From an uncultured Fusobacterium sp. (GTDB lineage: Bacteria; Fusobacteriota; Fusobacteriia; Fusobacteriales; Fusobacteriaceae), in contig NZ_CAJKIS010000001.1 of assembly GCF_905200055.1 (NCBI RefSeq), forward strand, positions 43,047 through 107,046: a stretch of DNA of 64,000 nucleotides, in the 5' to 3' direction. Below are positions 50,626 through 60,126 of this stretch, piece by piece. How positions within the stretch are numbered: the first letter of the stretch is position 1; the number at the start of each line of letters is the position of its first letter. The notes beneath the pieces were generated by a model. It saw only the letters and a list, made by a program, of their open reading frames with translations. It ran no database searches and was not told the DNA's origin. Position numbers and translations under genes: made by a program.

Positions 50626-52065
50626 ATGGAAAAAAGCGAATTAAAATCACTTGATGTCAATGTAATTAATTTTATTCTTCAAAATAATAAAGCTACTATT
50701 GAAAATTTATGCAATTGTTTTGATGTTTCTCAAGTTAACATAAGAAATGTGTTAGCAAAAATAGAAATTTTTATTAAGAAAAACAATATAGGAGTTTTAT
50801 TAAAGGAAAACAATGAATATTTTTTTGAAAATAATTCTTTAAACCTAAATTTTGATTATACCAAACTTCAAACTAAAAATATTGAAAAAAGCGAAAGAAT
50901 CGCCTATATTCTTTTAAAGTTATTTTTTCATAAAACTATCAATCTTACTAGAATTTCTCAAGAGTTGGATATTTCTCGTATTACATTAAATGGCGATCTT
51001 GAACATATAAAATCTTTCTTAAAAGAGTTTAATTTAGATTTAGTTAGCATACAATGGAGAGGGATTTTTTTACAAGGGGATCCCTTTATGATAGAAAAAG
51101 TTTCTGTTTTATTTATAGCAAAATTATATTTGGAAGGATATTTCCATTCTAATTTAAAGAAAGTAGTTAACCCTTTAGTTATAGAGTTCTTTAGAAATTC
51201 TATTGATGAAGAGAGTGAAAATAAAATAACTGAACTCGCAAACAAATTATATATCCATTTTGATATTCAATTAGGAATTGTATATTATTTTTTTCTTAAA
51301 TCCATACTTATATTTAACTTATATAAAATAAAACATAATATTGAATTCCCCCTATTGAAGATTAAACAAAATCCTGAAGTAAATGAAAAAATATATAAAA
51401 TTTTATCTGAAGAAGAAAAAGAAATGATTGGAGATAATATAACTCTACTTAATTATTATATTTCTAACTGTATTAATAAAGAATATATTTCTATTTTCTC
51501 TTTTGATATGGAAAATATTTTAAAAGATATTTTTACTACTTTTAATTTGAAGAAAAGTAATGAATTGACTAAAAATCTTGTAATTTTTATAAATTATATA
51601 TATTTTAATACAAAGTTTTTAATTCCAAGTTATTATAATTTTGGAAAGGAAGAAGGAGAATACTTAGAAAAAGATATTTCTATATCCATTATAGAAATTT
51701 TTAATAGACACAATATTCCATTTAAAAAAGAAAATATTATCTTTCTATATTTCTATCTAAAAGATTTAATTTCTGAATCTCAAAAGCAAAATGTACTTAT
51801 TATAGATATTGGTAGCTTAAATTATCATGGTAAAAAACTAAAAGAAAAATTAAAGTATTTAGAAAATATTAATACAGTTGATATTGTATCTTATTTTAAC
51901 TTCAAAGTTTATTCTAATAAATTTGGCGATGAGGATAAATATGAAACATATATATTTATTGATCTACCTTTTGAAAAAACTAATAATTATCCAAATAAAA
52001 ACTGCATATTTATTAGTAGCTATGATCTAATGTCAAATACTTTAGATATTACAAACCTTTTATAA
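50626..52065 (+). CDS. Mga/BglG-like transcription regulator
   Basis: A 479-residue regulator with two N-terminal helix-turn-helix regions (KATIENLCNCFDVSQVNIRN; LTRISQELDISRITLNGDLE) as in the Mga/BglG group. The middle is a long helical region resembling PRD domains, and the C-terminus (QNVLIIDIGSLNYHGKKLKE...) resembles a PTS EIIB-like Rossmann fold. PRD-containing virulence regulators such as Mga and AtxA use this design. Conserved PRD histidines are not obvious, so phosphotransferase control is uncertain. It is divergent from the pilus operon and upstream of a second pilin-like gene, so it probably controls pilus expression; that is inferred from position. Confidence 0.65.
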   Translation: MEKSELKSLDVNVINFILQNNKATIENLCNCFDVSQVNIRNVLAKIEIFIKKNNIGVLLKENNEYFFENNSLNLNFDYTKLQTKNIEKSERIAYILLKLFFHKTINLTRISQELDISRITLNGDLEHIKSFLKEFNLDLVSIQWRGIFLQGDPFMIEKVSVLFIAKLYLEGYFHSNLKKVVNPLVIEFFRNSIDEESENKITELANKLYIHFDIQLGIVYYFFLKSILIFNLYKIKHNIEFPLLKIKQNPEVNEKIYKILSEEEKEMIGDNITLLNYYISNCINKEYISIFSFDMENILKDIFTTFNLKKSNELTKNLVIFINYIYFNTKFLIPSYYNFGKEEGEYLEKDISISIIEIFNRHNIPFKKENIIFLYFYLKDLISESQKQNVLIIDIGSLNYHGKKLKEKLKYLENINTVDIVSYFNFKVYSNKFGDEDKYETYIFIDLPFEKTNNYPNKNCIFISSYDLMSNTLDITNLL

Positions 52066-52074
52066 GCAATAAAG

Positions 52075-52123
52075 AAAAACTATATTTAAAACCTTAAATT
52101 GAGGTAATAAATATAGTTTTTTT
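52075..52123 (+). terminator. Terminator after the regulator gene
   Basis: Stem aaaaactatattta / taaatatagttttt with a 19-base loop and further T. A 198-base AT-rich gap with a TATAAT at 52222-52227 follows, which may serve the next gene. Confidence 0.8.
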
Positions 52124-52321
52124 ATTTTCACTTTTTGTATATGTAAATATTTTTTAAATTATTTTTTTAAAAATATTTTAATATATTTATTTTTTGTCAC
52201 ATTTCTGTCACATTTACAATATATAATTTCTATGTTTTTGTAAGAAAGATTTCGAAAAACTTTACATAATATTTTTATAAAAAACTATATATTTTATTTT
52301 TATTAGGAGGAAAGAAAAAAG

Positions 52322-52765
52322 TTGAAAAAATTTATTTGCATGTTGTTATTAGTGGTTTTGGGGAATTTTGTTTATGCTGTTAGTGAAGAATCAGTTATCA
52401 CTGTAAAAGCTACACTTGTTGATGAAGAGTTTGTAGTTGGTGGAGTTAACGATAAACCTTTGATTATTGATTTTGGAAATATTGGAGAAAGCTCAAATGG
52501 GAATTTAGATTTTATGGTTCAATATTCTGGGGTGAAAAACAACTCATCTAAGGTGGATATGTCTTTAAATAATTCTGAAATTGTATTATCAAATGAAAAT
52601 AATAGCACTCTAAGTTCAAATGTTGCTTTAAATAAAAAGGGCGGAATTATAGATAACAAAGCTCTAATTGCTTCAATTAAAGGTGATATTGCCAAAAACT
52701 CTATCACTGAAAATGGGATATATACTGGAATTGTTCATCTAAATGTAACTGTTATTCCTATGTAA
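52322..52765 (+). CDS. Second pilin-like subunit, separate from the main operon
   Basis: A 147-residue exported protein with signal peptide KKFICMLLLVVLGNFVYA. The mature protein shares the blocks VITVKATLVDEEF and DKPLIIDFGNIG with the major pilin and ends GIYTGIVHLNVTV like the subunit at 45.2 kb. It begins with TTG, supported by aggagg 11 bases upstream; the weak codon and long spacing predict modest expression. It lies on the opposite strand from the pilus operon, beyond the regulator, with its own terminator. An alternative or terminating subunit is plausible. Confidence 0.65.
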   Translation: MKKFICMLLLVVLGNFVYAVSEESVITVKATLVDEEFVVGGVNDKPLIIDFGNIGESSNGNLDFMVQYSGVKNNSSKVDMSLNNSEIVLSNENNSTLSSNVALNKKGGIIDNKALIASIKGDIAKNSITENGIYTGIVHLNVTVIPM

Positions 52766-52784
52766 AAATTAAATAACAAATTTA

Positions 52785-52820
52785 AACAGGAGAATCTATA
52801 TAATAAATTCTCCTGTTTTT
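52785..52820. terminator. Bidirectional terminator
   Basis: Perfect 11-bp stem aacaggagaat / attctcctgtt flanked by T on the right and A on the left; it separates two convergent genes. Confidence 0.9.
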
Positions 52821-52836
52821 AAAATTATTCTATTTT

Positions 52837-53202
52837 CTACTTATTATGGCAATGTGTTGTATACACATGAACATACTCTTTTCCCTTGCAAATAAGAGCA
52901 TTATTTAAAAATTCCTTTATTAACTCCTCTATTTTCCCTTCTATTCCCAATATAAACTCCCCACCATTAGCTTTTACTGCATCAAAAACAGTTGATCCAA
53001 TATGTCCTGTAACTACAACATCAACACCTTTTTCTTTTAAAAATTTTGCTGCTGCTCCATGAGCTGGTTCAGGAGCATCTAATATCTCCTTTGATTTAAT
53101 CTCTCCATTCTCAATAGTGTATAAAACAAACTTATCACTATGCCCAAAATGTTTTTCTAAATTTTCTCCATCTCTTGTAGGAAATGCCACTACTTTTCTC
53201 AT
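52837..53202 (-). CDS. NifX/NifB-C-terminal-like (dinitrogenase FeMo-cofactor) family protein
   Basis: A 121-residue protein of the family covering NifX, NafY and the C-terminal domain of NifB. Blocks are KVVAFPTRDGENLEKHFGHS with the usual HFGHS, IVEN-type strand (FVLYTIENGEI) and GVDVVVTGHIGSTVFDAVKA. The C-terminus ends with THCHNK, a possible metal site. In non-fixers such proteins occur near iron-sulfur or metal-handling genes, and no nitrogenase genes are near. It precedes (on the minus strand, follows) a TIM-barrel gene by 21 bases, forming the end of a unit with decayed genes upstream. Confidence 0.85.
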   Translation of the reverse strand: MRKVVAFPTRDGENLEKHFGHSDKFVLYTIENGEIKSKEILDAPEPAHGAAAKFLKEKGVDVVVTGHIGSTVFDAVKANGGEFILGIEGKIEELIKEFLNNALICKGKEYVHVYTTHCHNK

Positions 53203-53223
53203 TTTTTACCTCCATTTATTTTA

Positions 53224-54192
53224 TTAAAAGATTTTAAATTTTTTTAAAACCCTATCTTGATGTAGTATTTTATCTTCTAACTCTTCATCACTCTTAGCAA
53301 TCAACTCATAAACTAGGTATTTTATTGGAAGTGATTTTATAATATCCACTATCCCCTCATCTTCAAAGGGATCGTGATAATCAATAGAATTAATATGTAT
53401 ATATATTCTTTTCATCAAATCCTCTATATCTATTTTTTTATCTCTATTCTCTTCAATACTCTTTCTTACATATTCCCCTGATAAAGAGTAATTAAGGTGC
53501 ATACCATAGATATAGTTTTTATACTCTCCTAAATTATCAATATTCCTTTTTATATACTCCACTGCCTCTTTTGAACTTTTCAAATGATAATTACTATTTA
53601 TCATATGTCCTGTATCAAGCATAAGCCCAATATTTTTATATTTAATTTTTGAAAAAAGATACTCTACTTCTTCCTTATTCAAAAGTTTTAACCCTGGCCA
53701 CCAAAGATTTTCAAATAACAGTTTAAAATTATATTTTTCATTATCAAAAACTTCATTAATTAATGATATAACCCCATCTAATATCTCTTTATCAGAGTAT
53801 TTAAAATTATAAGTTAAACTTTCAGTAACTTTAGAATTACAAGCATGAAAAACAACATATTCCACCTCTAATTCCTTTGCTATTTCCAGCTCTTTTTTAT
53901 AATAATCTATTAACTCCTTTTTACTTTTCTCTCCACCACATAGAGATTTAAAATATTTTTTATCTTTTAACTCCTCATACAAAGCAGATGTATTTCCTGT
54001 ATATAGTTCAAACCATGATGGGAAAAATCTCATATGATATCCTTTAATATACTCTTTTACTGAAGTATTGTCAGATTCATTAAATTTTATTAGCTCAATC
54101 CCATCAAAATTATATTTTTTTATATAATATTCTAAATCCTCTCTTATATTTTCCATATTGATAAAATCTGTTCTATTTAATAGTTTATACAT
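53224..54192 (-). CDS. TIM-barrel protein of the AP endonuclease 2/sugar isomerase superfamily
   Basis: A 322-residue protein with the xylose isomerase-like TIM barrel. Strand ends with metal-ligand-type residues are visible: FDGIELIKF, VEYVVFHACNS, KLLFENLWWPG, IGLMLDTGHMI and YGMHLNYSL, consistent with a His/Glu/Asp cluster. Substrate cannot be read from sequence. It follows the VWA remnant by twelve bases and precedes the NifX-like gene, so it once belonged to the same operon as the chelatase and radical SAM genes. It appears intact although its partners are not. Confidence 0.7.
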   Translation of the reverse strand: MYKLLNRTDFINMENIREDLEYYIKKYNFDGIELIKFNESDNTSVKEYIKGYHMRFFPSWFELYTGNTSALYEELKDKKYFKSLCGGEKSKKELIDYYKKELEIAKELEVEYVVFHACNSKVTESLTYNFKYSDKEILDGVISLINEVFDNEKYNFKLLFENLWWPGLKLLNKEEVEYLFSKIKYKNIGLMLDTGHMINSNYHLKSSKEAVEYIKRNIDNLGEYKNYIYGMHLNYSLSGEYVRKSIEENRDKKIDIEDLMKRIYIHINSIDYHDPFEDEGIVDIIKSLPIKYLVYELIAKSDEELEDKILHQDRVLKKFKIF

Positions 54193-54204
54193 ACTTTTCC
54201 TTCT

Positions 54205-55600
54205 TTATATACTATTTTTTATTAATTTAAGCATATCTTCACTTTTTAAATTTTCAAGTTTATAGTACTCTGCACCTAATGCCTCACTTAGAGTTTTCGC
54301 CATCTCCAGCTTTATAAATCCCTCTTCTGTATCGATTACAATTGTTCTAATATTCTCTTTTTTTATCTTCTGAGCTAATTCTAAACTCTCTTTTATTGGA
54401 TCCTTTCCTGAAATAGAATAATTAGCTTTACCATCAGAAAGAAAGAGAATTAATGGAACTACCTTTTCATCTTTTTTCAACTCTTTTTTTATAATATTAT
54501 ATGCTCTCTCTATTCCTGCTGCCATCTGAACTATTTTCCTTTTTCTCTTGAAAATTTTCTATATTCTCATCTTCTTCAATCTCTGATTTATCATCAGTAT
54601 TACAATTTTCTTCTTGGTTATTTTCCTCTTTTTCTTGATTTTTTTGATCTCTATCTGTTAGTTCATTATTGTTTCCACTGTTTTCTTGCTCCTCTGAATT
54701 TTCATTCTCCATATTCTCCCTATCATCTTTGCTAACAGATTGATTTTTTTGATTTGTCCTATGTGGAAGAACAAATTCAGCAGCCTCTTTTAAATCACTT
54801 ATATTCAAATATTTTCTTCCATCTAAAGCAGCTAACCCCTTTGCTGTTTCTATCAATATTATTTCAGCTCTATTCCCAGTAGTATTAGCTTCTTCTACTA
54901 TTTTTATAGCTATATTAATTATCTGCTCACTAGCTTTTATCTCACTTAATCTCTCTTTAGCTCTAAAAATTTTCTCTCTTAGTGCCTCATTATCTTCTTT
55001 ATATTTTTCACAAAATTTTCTAGGATTGTCTTCAAACTCCAATCTTTTTTTAATTATTTTTACTCTTTCTAGTATATCGTCACTACCCTCTACATTTACA
55101 TAAAGCCCAAATTTATCTAAAAGTTGAGGACGCAACCCTCCCTCTTCTGGATTCATTGTACCTATCAAAACAAATTTACATTGGTGTGAGATGCTTATAC
55201 CCTCTCTTTCAATATAATTTATCTCTCTAGAGGCTACTTCTAAAATGTTGCTTATAATACTATCTCCCAATAGATTAACTTCATCTATATATAAAATATT
55301 ATTGTGACATTTTTTTAAAAGTCCATCTTGAAAAACTTTTTTTCCAGTTTTCAATGTTTTTTCTATATCTAAACTTCCCAATAGATTATCCTCTGTTATA
55401 TTTAAAGGAAGATTTACTATTTTTATCTCTGGAAAAACTTCACCAATACCTCTTACTAATGTTGATTTTGCAGTTCCCTTTTCTCCCCTTATAAGAACTC
55501 CTCCAAGACTTGGATTTATTATATTTAATATCAATGCCTCTTTCATTTTTTCCTGTCCCACTATTGCTGTAAATGGGTATAAATAATCTCTACTACTCAT
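54205..55600 (-). pseudogene. ChlI/ChlD-type chelatase gene with internal deletion and frameshift
   Basis: The remains of a fused AAA+/VWA metal-chelatase-type gene. From the 5' end (55600) comes an intact ChlI-like ATPase: FTAIVGQEKMKEALIL, Walker A GEKGTAKST, Walker B NILYIDEVNLL, and GTMNPEEGGLRPQLLDKFG. A long Asp/Glu/Asn-rich linker follows, ending in a stop at 54497. In the +1 frame the C-terminal half of a VWA domain continues (MAAGIERAYNII, VPLILFLSDGKANYSI) to 54205. The D-x-S-x-S metal site and about 120-150 residues normally before T-P-x-A-x-G are missing, so a deletion plus frameshift has occurred. The 367-residue ATPase alone could still be made. Confidence 0.75.
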
Positions 55601-56474
55601 TGATCTTACCTGCCTTATCTTTTAATATTTTAAATACTGCTTTCCGTAAAACACAATCTTTATCCTCTAACCCATAAGAAGTATTAAAAATCATTCTTGA
55701 AGGGCAACACCCTTTGCAAATATCTCTATATTCACAAAAGTTACACCTCTCATATTTTCCAGAAGAAAGTTTTTTTATCTCTATTTCTCCATCTATATTT
55801 CCCATATAATAATCTTTATTCCCTACAAGAGAGCTACAAGGGTAGGCATCTCCTTCTGGAGTAACAACCATTGCTTGTCCCAAAGATGAATAACAATAAT
55901 TTTCACTACTACACCTTGTAGTTGTCCTTATTCTTGCCTCTTCTATCTCTCTTATCACTATCTTTTTCCCTGTTAATTCTTTTAAAATTTCTATTTTTTC
56001 ATAAGCTTTTTTCAAATTGATATATATGTCCTCATCTTTAGGAGGAGTAAGATCTTGATTTTCTAGACAATTTCCTGTAACTCTTAATAAATCAAGCCCA
56101 ATCCCCTGTATATTTCCTAAATAATATGCCATCTCTACTAACTTATCTAACTTATCAATATTTCTATTGCTAACTACACAATTTAGATTGTCATTTCTAT
56201 TTTTTTCCCTTAAAAGATTTATTCCTTCTAAAGTTCTTTTAGTTTTCCCTCTAAGCTCCTCATTTATCTTTATTGTTCCATCAAAGCTTATTCCAATATT
56301 TATTCTCATTTTTGATAGTTTTTCAGCTATCTCTTCTGTTATCAAAGTTCCATTACTTTGAAGTCCTATTTTACAATTATAACCATTCTCCTCTAAATAT
56401 GAGTAAATTTTTTCTATTACTTGAAAATTTAAAAGAGGCTCTCCACCTGCTAAAATCAAAGTAAAATCTTTATT
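55593..56474 (-). pseudogene. 5'-truncated radical SAM/SPASM gene
   Basis: A radical SAM protein missing its start. The frame opens after a TAA at 56475-56477 and reads NKDFTLILAGGEPLLNF: the GGEP motif comes within a dozen residues, whereas the CxxxCxxC cluster motif should lie about 50-80 residues before it and is absent. The rest is normal, including GISFDGTIKINEELRG and a C-terminal SPASM-type cysteine set (CSSLVG...CNFCEYRDICKGCC). Without the first cluster it cannot be an active radical SAM enzyme. It overlaps the chelatase gene by eight bases, so it was the operon's first gene. The break lies next to the mobile element. Confidence 0.75.
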
Positions 56475-57020
56475 TTAACTATTCAAAAAATATTCTAATC
56501 TAAACTAACTAAATAAGATTTCCATTTCCAATAATATTCAAATATTAATTTTTTCAAAGATATTATTTAAAAAAGTATAAAAAAACAGTTGATTTAATGG
56601 TATTTATATTATACAATTAATTATAAACATTTTAATATATAGAAAAAAAGATAAAATTCGTGCCGATTTTTTTTAAAAACTCAAAAATAAAATTACAAAT
56701 TTGGGTAATAATATTAATTTTTTTCTACCACCATACTAAAAAATATTGATACTACTAAACTTTACAATACACTTCAACATAATAAATCGTTCAGCATAAA
56801 ATTTTTTTAAAATATTGACAAAAATTATTAATTAACAATTTATTTTTCTTATTACAGGGAAAATCTATTTCCTCTAAGAAAAAAATATTTTGATAACTTA
56901 AATAAAAGCTCCCATACAATGAGAGTTTTTATTTTACATTGCAAGTGTAAAAATTTAAGTATATTTATTAAAAAAAGAATAATTTTTAAAACTATATATA
57001 AAAAATATGGGAGGGAAATT
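56475..57020. other. 546-base AT-rich region between the broken operon and the mobile element
   Basis: No gene is seen. The region is rich in A/T runs and probably contains the junction created when the radical SAM gene lost its 5' end. A ttgaca at 56815-56820 on the plus strand may serve as a -35 for the primase gene, and a weak imperfect hairpin (ctcccat/atgagag) lies near 56910. An open frame upstream of the primase ATG has no ribosome site. Confidence 0.55.
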
Positions 57021-59372
57021 ATGGAAAAAGCTTACAAATTTAAAGAGTATGGAGATCAATTAAGGTTTGACTATTGCCCTGTTTGTAAAAGTGAGGGAGA
57101 TAACCCAGATTTTACTTTAAACAAAAAAACTGGGGATTTTTATTGTCACAGAGAGGGAAAAGGTGGAAAATTTCATCAATTAAGAGAGTACGATGAGGAT
57201 TTTTACAACTTCGCCAAAACAATAATAAAAATTGGCAGTAAAAAGAAAACTACACCTAAAGTTAATCTTGATGAGGCAATGAGAAAGAGAGGAAGTTATT
57301 TTTTAAACAAAGAATGGATTGGATATCTAAAGGGGAGGGGGATAGGTGAAAAATATCTTAAAAACCTATTTCGTCTTGGAAAAAACAAAAATATGATGAT
57401 TCCTATTACAGATGGTAAAAAGGTTGTAGCAATAAAATATCGTGGATTAAACAAGGAGATGTCTTGTGAAGTTGGTAGCAGTGGAAACTATTTTATAAAC
57501 TGGCAACACATTGTTAATAGGAATTATCTAATTATAGTTGAAGGGGAGATTGATCTTTTAAGTGCATTGGAAGTTGGTTTTGAAAATGTTGTCAGTTTAC
57601 CTTTTGGGGCTCACAATGTAAGGGCTGTTAAAAATCAAAAAAAATGGATAGGGGAGTTTGAAAAGATAATAATTGCAGTTGATAATGATGAGGCAGGGGA
57701 GAAGTGTTATAGCAAGATTTTAGAGGAGTTAAAGGAGATTCACCACAAGCTGTACAGGGTATATATGGGAAAATATAAGGATTTTAACGAGATTTTAGTC
57801 AATGAAAGTGGAGAGAAATTAAAAGAGGTTATTGAAAATTGTGTAAGATGTGATCAAGCTGAGGAGGAGATATTTTTTCAGGGGGAAAATGGGTATTTAA
57901 TAAAGGATAGAGGGGAGATTATCCCACTTACTGACTTTTTATTGGAGATAAAGGGGTTTTCTGATGGGTACATATTAGGAGTATCATACAATATGGGAAG
58001 TAGAAGGGAGTTTAGAGCTAAAAAAACAGAGCTTTTACTTCCAACTGGAATAGTTCAATATTTAGGTTACTATTTTGCCTCTCCAAATACAATAGCAAGT
58101 TTTTGGAGCTGGATTTTAAAGGAGAATGAAGATAAATTTATAGGTGAGATTGATCATTACGGAATAGTTGGGGACAATTATTATGATAAAGCCTCAAAAA
58201 TCATCTGTGATAAAAACGATCTTGCAATTCAAAATATAGAGAATATCCCTGATTTAACTAAGAGCAATAAAATGTGGTTAAGAAAAAACCTTATATTTTT
58301 AAGAAAAGATATTAATCAAAGCTTGTTAGGGGTGTGTTGGGCATTGGGAAGAATCCACATTTCAGAGGGCTCATATCCAATTTTGGAGCTTGCAGGGACT
58401 ACTTCAGCAGGAAAAACAGAGTATGCAGAGTTTATTGTGAGATTGCTTTTTGGAACAAAGGAGAACATTAAAAGCTTGGGAACACTTACACTTCACCAGA
58501 TTAGAAGTATCTCAAGTTGCTCAAATATCACACCTTGGGTTATGGACGAGGTAAAGATAGTGGGACGGAACTTAAAGGAGAAAGCTGACTATTTTGCTAG
58601 TACTATAAGATCAATTTATGATAACAAAACTATAAACCAAGGAAACACTAAAAATAGATTATATGAGTTTAAACTTTGTACCCCTTTTATTATCTCTGGA
58701 GAAACTAAGATAAATGATGTGTCAATTAAAAATAGGGTTATTCCAGTTCAGTTAAAAACTACAAATAAAGGTGATTATCAAGTATTTGAAAAGTTTAAAT
58801 ATACAGATATTTTAGAGAGGCTTGGAAAAGCAATTTTAAAACAAAGGTTAGAAAAAGGGGCAATAATCATACCTGAAAATAGAATTAGAGACGTTTTTCC
58901 AGATGTAATTGACGAGAGACAGTTACATAATATTAAGTGTGTATATATCGGATTTAGAGCACTTGATCAGATTGTGAAATTCGATAAAGAGGTGAAAGAT
59001 AGCTTTGTAAAATTTCTATCTAAAGTGGCAAATGATGGGGCTAATCCTGTTAGGAACTTCCTAGCACTTTTAGGGTTGTTAGCAGAGTCTGATAAGGATT
59101 GTAGACTATTTTATCAGGTGAAAGATGGAAAACATTACATATGGTTTAGCATGGTGTATAAGGGGATTTGTGAGGAGCATTTTCGGACTAATAGCACCCT
59201 AGAACTGCTTGACATGGACACTTTACGGCAACAATTAAAGGAAATACAGTTCATTATTCGTGAAAGAGTGTCTGTTCGTTTTCCGATAGATAGTTTTAGC
59301 AAAAAAACTCGAATTGTCTCAGCTACTGAAATACAGCCTATTAGTATCTTTGATTTTCAGATGAAAGAGTAA
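57021..59372 (+). CDS. Primase-helicase of a mobile element
   Basis: A 783-residue replication protein. The N-terminus has a CHC2-like zinc finger (YCPVCKSEG...FYCHREGKGG), then a Toprim primase core (YLIIVEGEIDLLSALEVG, Glu; IIIAVDNDEAGEK, D-x-D). After a linker, a helicase-type ATPase has Walker A ELAGTTSAGKTEYAEF and a Walker B-like WVMDEVKIVG. Such primase-helicases replicate plasmids, phages and satellites. The start follows gggaggga; the frame is open 102 bases further but with no ribosome site. Directly downstream lies a cluster of 8-base repeats, a probable origin. The G-richer codon choice here differs somewhat from neighbours. Confidence 0.85.
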   Translation: MEKAYKFKEYGDQLRFDYCPVCKSEGDNPDFTLNKKTGDFYCHREGKGGKFHQLREYDEDFYNFAKTIIKIGSKKKTTPKVNLDEAMRKRGSYFLNKEWIGYLKGRGIGEKYLKNLFRLGKNKNMMIPITDGKKVVAIKYRGLNKEMSCEVGSSGNYFINWQHIVNRNYLIIVEGEIDLLSALEVGFENVVSLPFGAHNVRAVKNQKKWIGEFEKIIIAVDNDEAGEKCYSKILEELKEIHHKLYRVYMGKYKDFNEILVNESGEKLKEVIENCVRCDQAEEEIFFQGENGYLIKDRGEIIPLTDFLLEIKGFSDGYILGVSYNMGSRREFRAKKTELLLPTGIVQYLGYYFASPNTIASFWSWILKENEDKFIGEIDHYGIVGDNYYDKASKIICDKNDLAIQNIENIPDLTKSNKMWLRKNLIFLRKDINQSLLGVCWALGRIHISEGSYPILELAGTTSAGKTEYAEFIVRLLFGTKENIKSLGTLTLHQIRSISSCSNITPWVMDEVKIVGRNLKEKADYFASTIRSIYDNKTINQGNTKNRLYEFKLCTPFIISGETKINDVSIKNRVIPVQLKTTNKGDYQVFEKFKYTDILERLGKAILKQRLEKGAIIIPENRIRDVFPDVIDERQLHNIKCVYIGFRALDQIVKFDKEVKDSFVKFLSKVANDGANPVRNFLALLGLLAESDKDCRLFYQVKDGKHYIWFSMVYKGICEEHFRTNSTLELLDMDTLRQQLKEIQFIIRERVSVRFPIDSFSKKTRIVSATEIQPISIFDFQMKE

Positions 59373-59376
59373 AAAG

Positions 59377-59732
59377 TGTAATCAGATGTAATCATTTGTA
59401 ATCAAAGTGTAATCATAAAAATTCATATTTAAAATTAGAAATAATAGGATAAAACAAAAGTGTAATCAAAAATGGGAGTAAGGGGACATATATATATAGA
59501 TAATTTATATATTTTATATGTATAGTAAAAAAGTCCCCCTATATAAGATAGGTCTGTGTAAATTTGATTACACTTTACCCTATTTTATATATATAACTAT
59601 CTTAAATACATATAAATATATATATAAATAGTGATTACACTTAATTTTTAAAATATATATTAATAAATAGAAATAATGATAATTAATAGGTGTAATCAAA
59701 AGTTGGTTACATATTGATTACACTTGATTACA
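59377..59732. repeat. Iteron-like TGTAATCA cluster, candidate replication origin
   Basis: TGTAATCA occurs at 59377, 59387, 59397, 59408, 59461 and 59691, and its complement TGATTACA at 59565, 59632, 59715 and 59725, with a one-mismatch copy at 59704. The first four start 10, 10 and 11 bases apart and two of the last 10 apart, so binding proteins would sit on one face of the helix. Between the groups is a very AT-rich stretch (59488-59530) flanked by gggg-ac/gt-cccc arms, a plausible melting region. Position directly after a primase-helicase gene supports an origin. Confidence 0.75.
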
Positions 59733-59791
59733 CTTATAAGTTTAAAACTATCTATAAAACTATATAAAAATAAAAACGGAGGGAAAAAATA

Positions 59792-60043
59792 TTGAAAAAA
59801 AAGTCTTTAGAACACTATTGTTTTAGTAAGATTGATGAGTTGTCAGAGAGAGAAAAGGAGCTTATTGAGATTTTTGTGGCTGATTTAGGGGAGTGGGCGA
59901 CTGTAAAAGAGGTGTCAAAGTACTTAAAAATCCATAAAAACACCATATATAATATGGTTAATGATGAGATTCTTATATCTAGGAGGGTAAATCGTTCAAT
60001 TAGGATATATAGCAAAAGTTTAATCTGTATTTTTGAGGAGTAA
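59792..60043 (+). CDS. Small HTH protein (excisionase/regulator type)
   Basis: An 83-residue protein whose C-terminal half is a MerR-like excisionase helix-turn-helix (WATVKEVSKYLKIHKNTIYN, then VNRSIRIYSKSLI). Proteins of this kind act as excisionases, replication-control proteins or repressors in mobile elements. It starts with TTG after ggaggga, directly right of the iterons, so it is a candidate iteron-binding or copy-control protein; that role is inferred from position. A terminator fused to a CRISPR repeat follows. Confidence 0.7.
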   Translation: MKKKSLEHYCFSKIDELSEREKELIEIFVADLGEWATVKEVSKYLKIHKNTIYNMVNDEILISRRVNRSIRIYSKSLICIFEE

Positions 60044-60062
60044 AATTATAAAAAGAAAGAAA

Positions 60063-60090
60063 AAAGCACGAAATTAATCGTGCTTTTTTT
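60063..60090 (+). terminator. Terminator fused to CRISPR repeat 2
   Basis: Stem aaagcacga / tcgtgcttt with seven T, immediately followed by the solitary repeat. Nearly identical in sequence to the terminator at 62.1 kb. Confidence 0.85.
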
Positions 60091-60126
60091 GTTTTAACCT
60101 TGTTTTAGATGGTCGGCTCCTTATAC
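60091..60126 (-). CRISPR. Solitary CRISPR repeat within the mobile element
   Basis: A 36-base unit matching the array repeat with one A deleted from the run after gtttta. It has a complete leader on its right and no spacer. It lies between the HTH gene and the lysis cassette, on what looks like mobile DNA. Confidence 0.8.

Noticed and set aside
52837..53202. NifX-like gene as a sign of nitrogen fixation
   Set aside because: No nitrogenase or NifB-type intact genes nearby; this small family is widespread in non-fixers.
56919..57020. N-terminal extension of the primase-helicase
   Set aside because: No ribosome site, basic low-complexity sequence, and gggaggga directly precedes the ATG at 57021.
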